From assembly GCA_039821555.1 (NCBI GenBank), contig JBCBNX010000002.1, positions 219,444 through 283,443 of the forward strand: DNA of 64,000 nt. The letters run 5' to 3'. This document shows positions 8,069 through 17,668 of this stretch, in pieces. A model generated the notes under the pieces. The model was not told the origin of the DNA. It worked only from the letters and a program-made list of their open reading frames with translations, and did no database searches. The stretch is from Bacteroidota bacterium. Its GTDB lineage: Bacteria; Bacteroidota; Rhodothermia; Rhodothermales; Rubricoccaceae. Position 1 is the first letter of the stretch. The number at the start of each line of letters is the position of its first letter. The translations under genes and the position numbers were made by a program.

Positions 8069-10621
8069 GTGCCCCTCTCGACCACGGGCGCGCACGCGCT
8101 CGTCGTGCCGCTCTCGCCCGTCCCGCAGCCCTATACCTATGCCGTCCCGGACGCGCTCGACGCGCTCGCCGTGCCGGGCGCGCGGGTGCTGGTGCCGTTC
8201 GGGCGACGCACGCTCACGGGCGTCGTCGTGGGCCGCACGGATGAGGTGGCCGAGGGCGTCGCGCTCAAACCTATCGCCGACGTGCTGGACACCGAGGCCC
8301 CGGCCCTGCCGACGGCGCTGTTGCGGCTCACGGAGTGGATGGCGAACTACTATGCCTGCTCGTGGGGCGAGGTGCTGCGCGCGGCGCTGCCAGCAGGCAC
8401 CGACGTGGAGGGCGTGCGCGTGCTCTACCGCACCGACACTCCGGCGGCCTGGCGCGGCAACCCGCTCGGGCGCGACCTGCTCGTGCTGCTCGGCCAACAC
8501 ACCGGCAACGGGCGCAACGGCCATGGCCTGCCGCTGAAAGAGGCCGAGGAAGAACTGGGCACGAAGCTCCCCGCCGCGCTCCTCGCCGACCTCCGCACAG
8601 CCGGGCTGCTCCGCATCGCCGAGGAGACGACGGACCCACGCGTGCGCGCGAAGACGGCCCGCTGGCTGCGCATCCGCACGGGCATCGACCCGAGCGCGGC
8701 CCCGGACGAGCTGCGTGGGCTTCGGCAGCAGATGCTCGTCGCCACGCTCGCCGCGTCGACGGACCGGTCGCTCAGCCAGGCCGATGCGCTGGCCGCGTCG
8801 GGGGCGTCGAGTCAGACGGTGCAGCGGCTCGTTGAGTTGGGCTGGGTCGAGGCCTACGACGTGGAGGTCGAGCGCCGCCCCGAGGCCTTCGACGCCGCGG
8901 CGCCAACGCCGCAGCGGATCGCACTGCACCCCGCCCAACGGGCCGCGCTTGACCAGGTCAACGCCGCACTCGTCGCCCAACACAACGGCACGAAGAAGAC
9001 CGAGACGTTTCTGCTCCACGGCGTCACGGGCAGCGGCAAGACCGAGGTCTACCTCCGCGCGCTCAAGGCCACGCTCGACGCGGGGCGCACGGGCATCGTG
9101 CTCGTCCCTGAGATCGCGCTCACGCCGCAGACCGTCCGCCGCTTCCGCGCCCACTTCGGCGACGACGTGGCGGTCCTCCACTCGCGCATGAGCCCCGGCG
9201 AGCGCTACGACGCCTGGCGCCACCTGCGCGCCGGGCGCTACCGCGTCGCCATCGGCCCGCGCTCGGCCGTCCTCGCGCCACTCGAAAACGTCGGGCTGAT
9301 CGTCGTCGACGAGGAGCACGAGGCGAGCTACAAGCAGTTCGACCCGGCTCCGCGCTACCACGCCCGCGACGTGGCCGTGATGCGCGCGCACCTCGCCGGA
9401 GCGGTGTGTGTTCTCGGAAGCGCCACGCCGAGCGCGGAGAGCTTCGTCAACGCCAAGCGCGGGAAGTACACGCTCCTCCCGATGCCCGAGCGCGTGCCCG
9501 TGTCCGGTCGCACGGCCGCGCGGCTGCCCGAGGTGAAGGTCGTCGACCTCGCGCGCGAGCAGGAGGTGCGCCGCTTGCGCGGCGCGCTCTCGGTGCAACT
9601 CCAGGAGGCCATCCAGGCACGCCTCGACCGCAAGGAGCAGACGATCCTGCTGCAAAACCGCCGCGGCTACGCGCCGATCCTGACGTGCAACGCGTGCGGC
9701 CACACGCCCGAGTGCCCGTCGTGCGCGGTCACGCTCACGCTGCACCGCCCACCCGGCCTGCGCCCGCAGCTGCGCTGCCACTACTGCGGCTTCACCCGCG
9801 CCGCGCCGTCCGCCTGCGACAACTGCGGCCAGCACGACCTCGCCGACCTCGGCGCAGGCACGCAGCGCGTCGAGGAAGAACTCGCGGCCACGTTCCCCGA
9901 AGCGCGCGTCTTGCGCATGGACCTCGACACGACCTCGAAGAAGGACGCACACCGCAAGCTGCTCACGGCGTTCGGGCGCGGCGAGGCCGACATCCTCCTC
10001 GGCACGCAGATGGTGGCGAAGGGCCTCGACTTCCCGCGCGTGACGCTCGTGGGCGTCGTCAATGCCGACACGGGCATGTTGCTGCCCGACTTCCGCGCCG
10101 CCGAGCGGACATTCCAACTCCTCGCACAGGTCGGCGGCCGGGCGGGCCGCGCCGAGCGCCCCGGCGAGGTGTTCCTCCAGACGCGCAATCCCGACCACCC
10201 CGCGATCCGCTTTGCACTCGCGCACGACTACGACGGCTTCATCCGCGCCGACCTCCCCGATCGGCGCTTCCTCGGCTACCCCCCTTTCGGACGCCTCGTC
10301 GGTATCGAGTTCAAGGGACCGAACGAGGCAACCGTCGAGAAGCTCGCCGCACGCTGGACGACGCAGCTCACGAAGCGGCTTCCGCGCTTGCTCAAGGGCC
10401 TCTCCGAGCACGACGCGCAGCACCTCCAGGTGCTCGGGCCGACGGCCGCATTCATCGGGCGCGTCAAAAAACAGTACCGCTTCCACACCATCCTGAAGGC
10501 GCCGCTCGCCGTCTCGCCCTACGCACTCACGACAGCCGTCGCGGAGGCCGACGCTGCCGCTGGGTCGCCGCCCAAAGGCTGCCGCGTGAACATCGACGTG
10601 GACCCAGTCGGGCTGTATTGA
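8069..10621 (+). CDS. priA: Primosomal protein N', replication restart helicase PriA
   Basis: An 850-residue superfamily 2 DNA helicase that reloads the replisome at stalled forks. The N-terminal DNA-binding domain is followed by Walker A GVTGSGKTEVY near residue 318, the DEEH box (VVDEEHEASYKQ) near 412 and a zinc-binding insert with paired cysteines beginning CNACGHTPECPSC near 543 and continuing in CHYCGF and CDNCGQ. Later helicase motifs (GTQMVAKGLDFPRV, GGRAGRAERPGE) are intact. The start is GTG at 8069. It ends 13 bp before the convergent GH16-like gene. Confidence 0.96.
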   Translation: MPLSTTGAHALVVPLSPVPQPYTYAVPDALDALAVPGARVLVPFGRRTLTGVVVGRTDEVAEGVALKPIADVLDTEAPALPTALLRLTEWMANYYACSWGEVLRAALPAGTDVEGVRVLYRTDTPAAWRGNPLGRDLLVLLGQHTGNGRNGHGLPLKEAEEELGTKLPAALLADLRTAGLLRIAEETTDPRVRAKTARWLRIRTGIDPSAAPDELRGLRQQMLVATLAASTDRSLSQADALAASGASSQTVQRLVELGWVEAYDVEVERRPEAFDAAAPTPQRIALHPAQRAALDQVNAALVAQHNGTKKTETFLLHGVTGSGKTEVYLRALKATLDAGRTGIVLVPEIALTPQTVRRFRAHFGDDVAVLHSRMSPGERYDAWRHLRAGRYRVAIGPRSAVLAPLENVGLIVVDEEHEASYKQFDPAPRYHARDVAVMRAHLAGAVCVLGSATPSAESFVNAKRGKYTLLPMPERVPVSGRTAARLPEVKVVDLAREQEVRRLRGALSVQLQEAIQARLDRKEQTILLQNRRGYAPILTCNACGHTPECPSCAVTLTLHRPPGLRPQLRCHYCGFTRAAPSACDNCGQHDLADLGAGTQRVEEELAATFPEARVLRMDLDTTSKKDAHRKLLTAFGRGEADILLGTQMVAKGLDFPRVTLVGVVNADTGMLLPDFRAAERTFQLLAQVGGRAGRAERPGEVFLQTRNPDHPAIRFALAHDYDGFIRADLPDRRFLGYPPFGRLVGIEFKGPNEATVEKLAARWTTQLTKRLPRLLKGLSEHDAQHLQVLGPTAAFIGRVKKQYRFHTILKAPLAVSPYALTTAVAEADAAAGSPPKGCRVNIDVDPVGLY

Positions 10622-10634
10622 GGATCGCGGGCGA

Positions 10635-12299
10635 CTAGCGCGGTACCGCAGCGAGTGGGTCTGGATCGACCGGAGCGGTGCATGCCTCGCCGTGTGCCAG
10701 GACGGGCACCATGCGACTCGTATGCCCCCGGGCTTCCTGCTCCATCAAGGGCTGCGTGTCCTCGACCTCGACGTCAAGCTCCACGTAGTAGGGCGTTCCC
10801 GACGGCCGCGGTAGCTGATAGCGAAAGCCGACCGCGTCGGTGCGATGCCAGCGTGAGGGCGCGCGATCGCGGTAGTGATAGCGGCTGCGCCAGCGCACCT
10901 CGTACGTCGTCGCGCGCAGCGGCGGGCGGACGATCCACGTCGCCCCCTCTCGGAGGCAGCCCGTGGAGAGCGTAGGCGGCGCGTAGAGGCGCAGGTCGAA
11001 CTCTGGCTTGGGCGACGCGATGCGCGGCCAAGGGCACGTCTTCCAGTCGGGCCAGGGCTGACGCGTGTCACAGGCGACGTACGGGAAGGCCGCCGGCCGG
11101 CCCAGCGTGTTCAGCCGGGCGACTTCGGCACCTCGAATCGTAGCGATGTGGTCGGTCACGGTATCCAGATCCACGATGTCTTCGGCATAGAAGAACCAAT
11201 CCACGTCCATCGCCTGCGGCGTGTCGAGGTCAAACACCGGGGCTTCCTCGTGGTCTTTGAGGTACATGCTGAACATCGCCATCATCGGCTGACTGGGCAC
11301 GGTCTCGGTGAATCGCTCCGACACCATCTCGATGCGCCCGTCTTCGCGACGCCCGTCTTCGCGACGCCCGTCTTCGCGACGCCCGTCTTCGCGACGCCCG
11401 TCTTCGCGACGCCCGTCTTCGAGGCGTTCGCCTCCGGTATGGTCGCTGCTGATGTCGAGCCGGAGGGCGAAGCGGACGCCGGACCCGTCGTGCTGGATCA
11501 GCAGTGTCACGAACGGAGCAGGCCGATCGCCGTTGGGGAGCAAGGCGGTAGCGCAGGCGGTCGGGCGTAGGCGCTCGGTCTGCGCCCCACGGGTCCAGGC
11601 GCACGTGTAGGCATCCCCGCCCACGCCCTTCATGCCGAACGGGTAGGCCGTCCCGTTCTCCAGAAAGCCGGTGTCGACGTAGAGCCGCGTCCCGGGCTCG
11701 GTGCGACGGGCGCGTCCGAACCAGTTGTTGAACTCGTGGTCCATCTCCGACCACGCCCAGCCGTCGCCCTTGCGCACGCGATATGGAGAGAGCGTCCAGA
11801 ACGACTGCATGATGTCGACCTCGGGCCACCCCTGGTGGCGTCCGGTCGTGTAGAACGGCACGGCACCGAGGTCGGAGAAACGGACGTGGGCGGCCCACGT
11901 CCCCGTCACCGCGGTGAACCCGGAGGCCACCTGCGGATGCCGCTGCGCCGCCGCGTAGGTCCCGGCGCGCGCCTCGACGCGCAGCCGACCGTCGGCGACC
12001 TCGACGGCCGTGGAGTCGTAGAAGTCGTTCATCTCCCTCCAGTAGGCGCGGTACCACGCGCGCTCGACGACAGTGTCGGAGGGCGCGAGCCCGACGCGCC
12101 AGGCGTTGGGGCCGTAGAGCGACCCGGGTTCCTGCTTGCGCGCATCCAGGCTCCAAGCGGTGCTCACGTACGTGAAGTCGTCGAAGAGGACGCCGTCTGG
12201 GAGCGGCTGGGCGCCGAGGGACGACGTGACGGCAGCGATGAGGGTGACGGCAACGATGAGGGCCAACGCGCCTACGGGACGAAAAAGAGAGGTGGGCAT
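10635..12299 (-). CDS. Secreted GH16-like glycoside hydrolase with in-frame pentapeptide repeats
   Basis: A 554-residue exported protein with a signal peptide ending near SSLGAQ. The N-terminal half resembles the GH16 jelly-roll fold: it has FDDFTY near the start, trailing beta-strands, and WSEMDHEFNNW near residue 184, matching the ExDxE catalytic signature of GH16 beta-glucanases/galactanases. A run of five GRRED-type pentapeptides (DNA 11336-11425) interrupts the domain surface. The C-terminal 150 residues form another beta-rich domain with four cysteines. Substrate unknown; the GH16 assignment rests on the motif and strand pattern. Confidence 0.6.
   Translation of the reverse strand: MPTSLFRPVGALALIVAVTLIAAVTSSLGAQPLPDGVLFDDFTYVSTAWSLDARKQEPGSLYGPNAWRVGLAPSDTVVERAWYRAYWREMNDFYDSTAVEVADGRLRVEARAGTYAAAQRHPQVASGFTAVTGTWAAHVRFSDLGAVPFYTTGRHQGWPEVDIMQSFWTLSPYRVRKGDGWAWSEMDHEFNNWFGRARRTEPGTRLYVDTGFLENGTAYPFGMKGVGGDAYTCAWTRGAQTERLRPTACATALLPNGDRPAPFVTLLIQHDGSGVRFALRLDISSDHTGGERLEDGRREDGRREDGRREDGRREDGRREDGRIEMVSERFTETVPSQPMMAMFSMYLKDHEEAPVFDLDTPQAMDVDWFFYAEDIVDLDTVTDHIATIRGAEVARLNTLGRPAAFPYVACDTRQPWPDWKTCPWPRIASPKPEFDLRLYAPPTLSTGCLREGATWIVRPPLRATTYEVRWRSRYHYRDRAPSRWHRTDAVGFRYQLPRPSGTPYYVELDVEVEDTQPLMEQEARGHTSRMVPVLAHGEACTAPVDPDPLAAVPR
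11336..11425. repeat. 15-bp tandem repeat inside the GH16-like gene
   Basis: Five exact copies of GCCCGTCTTCGCGAC and one diverged copy. The unit is a multiple of three, so copy-number change would add or remove five residues (Arg-Glu-Asp-Gly-Arg) without a frameshift. Confidence 0.95.
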
Positions 12300-12348
12300 G
12301 CGGGGAGTTGAATTTGCAACGGAGAGCCGAACCGCGCGGGCGGTGCCG

Positions 12349-12356
12349 TATATTAG
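12349..12356 (+). promoter_or_regulatory. Possible -7 element upstream of the SRP RNA gene
   Basis: TATATTAG differs at one position from the Bacteroidota -7 consensus TAnnTTTG. No TTG element sits at the usual 19-21 bp upstream, so this is tentative. A GC hairpin (about 12366-12394) lies between it and the RNA. Confidence 0.35.
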
Positions 12357-12398
12357 GGGTCCTTTGCCGGACGCCCACTGCGGGCCTTCCGGCTCAAA

Positions 12399-12501
12399 GA
12401 AGGGCTAGTCCCGTACGGCCAGCTCCCCTTGAACTCCGTCAGGGCCGGAAGGCAGCAGCGGTAGAGGGTCGTAGCGGCGCGATGCGGATCGCTAGCCCTT
12501 C
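12399..12501 (+). ncRNA. ffs: Bacterial small SRP RNA (4.5S RNA)
   Basis: The universally conserved domain IV of signal recognition particle RNA is present (GTCAGGGCCGGAAGGCAGCA near 12438). The ends pair: GAAGGGCTAG at 12399-12408 is the exact complement of CTAGCCCTTC at 12492-12501, giving a closed hairpin of about 103 nt, the usual 4.5S size. The RNA binds Ffh to target nascent membrane proteins. A run of seven T residues follows immediately. The exact 5' end is inferred from pairing. Confidence 0.93.
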
Positions 12502-12507
12502 TTTTTT
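12492..12507 (+). terminator. Terminator formed by the end of the SRP RNA and T-run
   Basis: The closing stem of the SRP RNA is followed directly by a T-tract (12502-12507), matching a factor-independent terminator that would also define the 3' end of the RNA. Confidence 0.65.
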
Positions 12508-12603
12508 GGTTTCTGGCGATCTTGGTTCGCCCACCTCTCCAAGGGCCTTCCTTTCGGCACATCCCACTGGTTCTCGCTCTTCCCGTTTCGCTTTCCCATC
12601 TCT

Positions 12604-13155
12604 ATGCCTGCTCCTGAAATCGTCCTCATCGCAGCGCTCGCCGAGCGCGACCGGCTCATCGGCGACGGCCTCGACCTCCCGTGGCACATTCCGGCTGACC
12701 TCAAGCGGTTCAAGCGGCTCACCGTGGGGCACCCGCTCGTGATGGGACGGCGCACGTTCGAGTCACTCGTGCACCAGTTTGGTGGACCGCTGCCGAAGCG
12801 CGCCAACGTGGTGCTCACCCGCGACGCGGCCAAGGCGGAGGCGCTGCAGGCCGCCCACCCCGAGATCGTGGTCTTCGATAGCCTCGACGCGGCGCTCGCG
12901 CACTTTGCAGATGCCGAGCAGGTGTTCATCGGCGGCGGGGCGGCGGTCTACGCAGCGGCGCTCCCCATCGCCGACCGACTCGAACTGACGCTCGTTGAGG
13001 GCACCTACACCGGCGACACCTTCTTTCCGCCGTATGCCCACCTGATCGGATCAGTCTTTGCAGCGGCAGCGACCGACCACCACGACGGGTTTCGATTCGT
13101 AACGTATCTGCGCCGACCAACCGAGCCTCATGGGGGTGAAATCCTAGAGGTTTGA
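12604..13155 (+). CDS. folA: Dihydrofolate reductase
   Basis: A 183-residue enzyme reducing dihydrofolate to tetrahydrofolate with NADPH. Family hallmarks are IGDGLDLPWHIPADLKRFK near residue 19, the MGRRTFESL cofactor loop near 46, and the IGGGAAVYAAAL nucleotide-binding motif near 108. Length is near the usual 160-185. It starts with ATG about 100 bp after the SRP RNA and its TGA overlaps the proposed TTG of the sensor kinase by 4 bp (TTGA), suggesting coupling. Confidence 0.95.
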   Translation: MPAPEIVLIAALAERDRLIGDGLDLPWHIPADLKRFKRLTVGHPLVMGRRTFESLVHQFGGPLPKRANVVLTRDAAKAEALQAAHPEIVVFDSLDAALAHFADAEQVFIGGGAAVYAAALPIADRLELTLVEGTYTGDTFFPPYAHLIGSVFAAAATDHHDGFRFVTYLRRPTEPHGGEILEV

Positions 13156-14993
13156 CGCAGTACGGGACGGCGAAGCCTTGCCTGTCTCCGATTGCTTCGC
13201 GTTACGATTCCCTTCCTCTGGCTACGGTTCGCCCCTATAGCGCCCCCCAGGTCTTGCCTCAGCGGCACACGTCGCTGAGCAAGCGCCAGCGCTGGAAAAT
13301 TTTGCTGCACGCGTTCCGGATGCTGTGCGGCCTAGGCGCGTTGATGGTACCGGCTTATCTCTTCCTGGCCACGGGTCTCGGGCTGGAGCACAACGACTCC
13401 ATGGCGGTCCGCCTCGGCATTTCGTGTGTGCTCCTCGTGTGCCTAGGCCTCTCCTTTGTGCCACGGCTCTCCGTGCATCTCTTGACCGGCCTCATGCTCG
13501 GGGTCGTCTACCTCCTTGTCACGTGGATCGCAGGGGTCGTCTTTGCCAACCCAGGCGACACCGCGCTGCTGGTGGGCTTCTTCTACGTGTACGTCATCAC
13601 GTCCAGCGTCCTCCAGATCTCCGGACTGCGCGCGCCGGCCTCCATAGCGTTTCATGCTTATTCCTTTGCGGCTGCGGCGATCGCCGTGATGCATCCTGAG
13701 GCCGATCACGCCGCCTCGGTGTATTTCCTGACGTGCCTGCTAGGAACCGGCTCCATCGCCATGCTGACGTGGCACACGGTCATCCGCATCCGCCGCGGTT
13801 TTGTCTCCCGCGAGAAAGAACTCGAGCGCGCCCAGCGCCTCGCTCATCTCGGCAGTTGGTCCTACGAGCCTGGTTCGCAACGCCTCCACTTCTCGACCGG
13901 CCTCTACGCCCTCCTTGGCCTTAATGCCGGCATCACGCCGCGGCCCGAGCTCGCGGCGACCCTGGTCCATCCCGACGATCTGGAGGCATGCCTGTCGTAC
14001 GCGGCGCATCTCACCCGCGGCCAGGCCCCGGACGATCTCACGCTGCGGGTACGCACACCGCTAGGCGAGCGCTGGCTACGCATGCACAGTCATGCCGAAG
14101 CACGTGCGCACGCACGCACGCCCCACCTGAGCGGCATCGTGATGGACGTGACCGCGCAGCATGAGCGCGAGCAGGCGTTGGTGCAGGCCCACCAACAGGC
14201 CGAGTCCGGACGGGTGCGCGCCGAGGAGGCAAGTCGCCTCAAGAGCACCATCCTCACCAACGTCACCCACGAGATCCGGACGCCGCTCAACGCGATCCTA
14301 GGCTTCGCGGAGGTGCTTGCCGAGGAGGTCCCGGCCGACCTCAAACCCTTCGTGCATCCCGTGCGGGACAACGGCCATCGGCTCCTCGACACGCTCAACG
14401 CGCTCCTCGACCTCGCCCGGCTGCGCGCCGGGGAGGTGGCGCTGCGCAAGGAGACGTTCGACCTCGCTGCAAGCGTCCGGGCGGCCCTCTATCCACTCCA
14501 GAAACGGCATGCGTCGGAGGCGGTCACGCTCACGTTCGAAGCCGACCCCTCCGTCCTGGTCGGCGAGTCGGACCGCAGGGCCCTTGTGACGATCGTGAGC
14601 CATCTCGTCCGGAATGCGTTGGCCTTCACAGAGAAGGGCGCCGTCCAGGTTCGGCTGACGCAAGAAGGCGCGAGCGCCGTGCTCACGGTGACGGACACCG
14701 GGCAGGGCATCAGCGAGGCCTTCCTCCCGCACCTGTTCGAGGCGTTCCGGCAGGAGGACGACGGGCTCGCGCGCAGCCACGAAGGCAGCGGCCTCGGCCT
14801 CGCCGTCACCAAGCACTACGTCGACCTTCTCAGCGGCACCATCCAGGTCCACAGCAAAGTCGGCGTCGGGACGGCGGTCGAGACCCGGCTACCGCTCTTG
14901 CTCCCCACGCGCAGCGACGGCACGGCACGCCTCGCCCTGGCGCCGGACCTGGCAGCGGTCCGACTCCGCGTCGGTGAAGAATCCCAAGCCTAA
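13152..14993 (+). CDS. Membrane-bound PAS sensor histidine kinase
   Basis: A 613-residue kinase. The first 200 residues hold about six hydrophobic helices, followed by a coiled linker and a PAS-like domain (about 225-335: LGSWSYEPGSQRLHFSTGLY, LVHPDDLEAC). HisKA has the phosphoacceptor histidine in NVTHEIRTPLNAILGF near residue 373; HATPase_c has VTDTGQGI and GSGLGLAV boxes. There is no receiver domain and no neighbouring response regulator, so it is an orphan. The proposed TTG start overlaps folA; a start further downstream, before the first helix, is possible. Confidence 0.88.
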   Translation: MTQYGTAKPCLSPIASRYDSLPLATVRPYSAPQVLPQRHTSLSKRQRWKILLHAFRMLCGLGALMVPAYLFLATGLGLEHNDSMAVRLGISCVLLVCLGLSFVPRLSVHLLTGLMLGVVYLLVTWIAGVVFANPGDTALLVGFFYVYVITSSVLQISGLRAPASIAFHAYSFAAAAIAVMHPEADHAASVYFLTCLLGTGSIAMLTWHTVIRIRRGFVSREKELERAQRLAHLGSWSYEPGSQRLHFSTGLYALLGLNAGITPRPELAATLVHPDDLEACLSYAAHLTRGQAPDDLTLRVRTPLGERWLRMHSHAEARAHARTPHLSGIVMDVTAQHEREQALVQAHQQAESGRVRAEEASRLKSTILTNVTHEIRTPLNAILGFAEVLAEEVPADLKPFVHPVRDNGHRLLDTLNALLDLARLRAGEVALRKETFDLAASVRAALYPLQKRHASEAVTLTFEADPSVLVGESDRRALVTIVSHLVRNALAFTEKGAVQVRLTQEGASAVLTVTDTGQGISEAFLPHLFEAFRQEDDGLARSHEGSGLGLAVTKHYVDLLSGTIQVHSKVGVGTAVETRLPLLLPTRSDGTARLALAPDLAAVRLRVGEESQA

Positions 14994-15116
14994 CGCTACC
15001 ATGGCGTCCATCTTGGTTGTCCAGCGGGGGCCCGGCGAGTAAGTTGCACGACGCGCTCGGTCCGCACATTCGGGACCCGCGCGCCCGCGCTCCCGCACCT
15101 CCCGACCGTCCTGGAC

Positions 15117-17582
15117 ATGGCCGACGCACCGGCTGGCCGCTACCTCGTCACGGCCCGCAAGTACCGCCCGCAGACCTTCGCCGACCTCGTCGCGCAGGAG
15201 CACGTCGCGCAGACGCTCCAGAACGCGATCCTGCACGACCGCCTCGCACAAGCCTACCTCTTCAGCGGCCCCCGCGGCGTGGGCAAGACCACCGCCGCGC
15301 GCCTCGTGGCGAAGGCCATCAACTGCACCACGCCGCTGAGTGAGCGCACGGGCGCCGAGCCGTGCCGGGCGTGCGACTCGTGCCGGGCATTCGAGGAGGG
15401 CCGCTCGCTCAACATCATCGAGGTGGACGCGGCGTCGAACAACCGCGTGGACGACATCCGTGACCTCCGGGAGAAGGTCCGCATCCCCCCGCAGGGCGCG
15501 CGCAAGAAGATCTACATCCTCGACGAGGTGCACATGCTCTCGCAGGGCGCGTTCAACGCGCTCCTGAAGACGCTCGAAGAGCCGCCGCCGCACGTCCTGT
15601 TCATCTTCGCCACGACGGAGCCGCACAAGGTCCTCCCGACGATCCTGAGCCGCACGCAGCGCTTCGACTTCCGGCGCATCGCCGTGCCGGAGATCGTGAG
15701 CCGACTGCAGCACATTGCGCACGAGGAAGGCATCACGGCCGACGCCGAGGCGCTGATGCTGCTCGCGCGCAAGGGCGACGGGGCCCTCCGCGACGCGCTC
15801 TCGATCTTCGACCAGGCCGTCTCGCTCTGCGGCACCGACCTCCGCTACGATGCCCTCGCCGATGCCCTCGGCGTGGTCGACACCGACCTCTTCTTCGAGA
15901 CGACCGCGCTCGCACTCGCACACGACCGCGCCGGGATGCTCCGTCTCGTGGACCGGCTGATGGCGCGCGGCTACGACCTCACGGAGTACCTCGCCGGGCT
16001 CGCCGAGCACCTCCGCGACCTCCTCGCCGTGAAGACGACCGGCGACGGCACGCTCATCGAGGCGACCGATGCTGTGCAGGCGCGCTATGTCCAGGCCGCT
16101 GGGCCGTTCGCCGAGGCCGACCTGCTGCGGATGCTGATGATCGCTGACGAGACTGAGCAGGCGCTCAAGATGGCGCCGCAGCCCCGCCTCAAGCTCGAGC
16201 TAGCGCTCCTCAAGCTAGCCTCGCTGGCGAAGGCGACGGATCTCACGGCGGTGCTGGCGAAGCTCGAACGCCTCGAAGCCGCCCTCGCAAGCGGCACGCT
16301 CGACGGCGGCGCAGTGATCGTGCCGGGCGGTTCGGTAGCCGTGCCGGACGATTCGATAGCCACACCGTCTGGTGCGGCGGGAAACGCGCCGGGGGACGGT
16401 AGCGCGTCCCCTGCTCCAACGGTTGCTCCGGCCCCGGCGGCACCTACGTCGACGCACGTCGCCGACTCCGCACCCGACAGCACACCTTCGCAGCCGGACA
16501 CCCCGTTGCGTCCTGAGCCTGTGCTACCACCAGAGCTTGCTGCCCCCGCCTCTGGGCCATCGGCCGTTCGCGAGCCTGCGACTGCGCCAGCAGCAGCACT
16601 GACGCCAGCGACCCCTTCGCTTCTGGTCGAGAAGCCGGTCGTTGACGCGCCGCCCGCCAGCAGGGAGGAGATGGCACCGCAACCGACACCGAGCAACGTG
16701 GCCTCTCTCGCTCCAGAGGTTGCGACTCCAACCCCAGCACCGGAAGCGACACCGGCAACCTCCGTGTCCGCTGCAACAGAGCCCGTAGCTGAAGTACCTG
16801 AGCAGGCTGAGTCGCCCGCACCGCCCCCGTTCGACGACGGCCGTGGCGACCTGCCCCCCATCGACGCGTACGACGACTTCGGCACGGACGAGGACGGCTA
16901 CAGTGCTTCGGAGCTTCCTACGCCGCTGCCCGCCGTCGCGCCCTCGCCTCCAGCACCGCCGTCGTCTCCAGTACCGTCGTCGTCTCCGGTGACACCTGCC
17001 CCCGCCGCGAGCGATGAGGCTGACGAGCCTCACCGCCCGCCGGTTGGCGGCGACGCCACTCCGCTCTTCCCCGGCCTCTTCGATCCGCCCGCGCTGAATC
17101 GGCCGCCGTCGAGCCTCGGCGGCGACGGGTCGAGGGCGATGGGCGATGGTGCCGACGTTGCCATCGCCGTGCCTGCTGACCTGCCAGGCGCCGACGACTT
17201 TGGCGTCTCGCTGGGCCGCGTCCAGTCGGCGTGGGGCGGGCTGCATGCGCGCGTCAAGGCCGACCGGGTCCACATCGCGGCGCTGCTGTCCAACGCACAG
17301 CCGCAGCGCGTGCACCGTGGCGCAGTCGAGGTCGTCGTCGCGGACGACTTCACACGCACCCTGCTCACGAGCGAGACCGACCGCCTCGCCGTGCACCTCG
17401 CCGCCGAACTCGGCACCGACGCCGACGGCACGCCTGCGCTTCGGTTCGTGGTCGCCGCGCCCGAGGCGCTGCCCGAAACCGCCGCCGCCGCCGACCCGTT
17501 CGAGGCGTTCAAGCGCCTGCGCCAGTCGCACCCCGTCGTGCGCCTCCTCTTCGAGCGCTTCGGGGCCGAAATCGTGTACTGA
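15117..17582 (+). CDS. dnaX: DNA polymerase III subunits gamma and tau
   Basis: An 821-residue clamp-loader ATPase. Walker A is GPRGVGKTTAARL near residue 51, followed by the zinc cluster C...CRACDSC near 65-85, Walker B ILDEVHML and the SRC-type motif TILSRTQRFDF. Residues about 385-690 are a long Pro/Ala/Thr/Ser-rich linker, and a conserved tau-like C-terminal domain ends the protein. I see no A-rich slippery site for a programmed gamma frameshift. It heads a dnaX-ybaB-recR cluster, a widespread arrangement. Confidence 0.95.
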   Translation: MADAPAGRYLVTARKYRPQTFADLVAQEHVAQTLQNAILHDRLAQAYLFSGPRGVGKTTAARLVAKAINCTTPLSERTGAEPCRACDSCRAFEEGRSLNIIEVDAASNNRVDDIRDLREKVRIPPQGARKKIYILDEVHMLSQGAFNALLKTLEEPPPHVLFIFATTEPHKVLPTILSRTQRFDFRRIAVPEIVSRLQHIAHEEGITADAEALMLLARKGDGALRDALSIFDQAVSLCGTDLRYDALADALGVVDTDLFFETTALALAHDRAGMLRLVDRLMARGYDLTEYLAGLAEHLRDLLAVKTTGDGTLIEATDAVQARYVQAAGPFAEADLLRMLMIADETEQALKMAPQPRLKLELALLKLASLAKATDLTAVLAKLERLEAALASGTLDGGAVIVPGGSVAVPDDSIATPSGAAGNAPGDGSASPAPTVAPAPAAPTSTHVADSAPDSTPSQPDTPLRPEPVLPPELAAPASGPSAVREPATAPAAALTPATPSLLVEKPVVDAPPASREEMAPQPTPSNVASLAPEVATPTPAPEATPATSVSAATEPVAEVPEQAESPAPPPFDDGRGDLPPIDAYDDFGTDEDGYSASELPTPLPAVAPSPPAPPSSPVPSSSPVTPAPAASDEADEPHRPPVGGDATPLFPGLFDPPALNRPPSSLGGDGSRAMGDGADVAIAVPADLPGADDFGVSLGRVQSAWGGLHARVKADRVHIAALLSNAQPQRVHRGAVEVVVADDFTRTLLTSETDRLAVHLAAELGTDADGTPALRFVVAAPEALPETAAAADPFEAFKRLRQSHPVVRLLFERFGAEIVY

Positions 17583-17666
17583 TATGTGGCAGGTGACAAG
17601 TGGGCAAGTACCATGTCCCGCTTACAGAATCCTTGCTACTTGAACCTTGCCACTTGACACTTAGAC
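17583..17666. repeat. Heptamer-periodic spacer forming an inverted repeat before ybaB
   Basis: The entire 86-bp spacer between dnaX and ybaB reads as twelve 7-bp units plus two bases. The left half has CAGGTGA, CAAGTGG, GCAAGTA; the right half has CTTGCTA, CTTGAAC, CTTGCCA, CTTGACA, CTTAGAC, the approximate reverse complement. The mRNA could fold into a hairpin immediately before the ybaB ATG. No Shine-Dalgarno is visible. Confidence 0.8.
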
Positions 17667-17668
17667 CA

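Noticed and set aside
7558..8085. 175-residue minus-strand open frame in the priA upstream spacer
   Set aside because: Arg/Ser-rich composition without motifs, no ribosome-binding site, overlaps the priA start; consistent with a chance frame in high-GC DNA.
15117..17582. Programmed frameshift producing the gamma subunit in dnaX
   Set aside because: No A6G-type slippery heptamer or following hairpin is visible; the full-length frame is intact.
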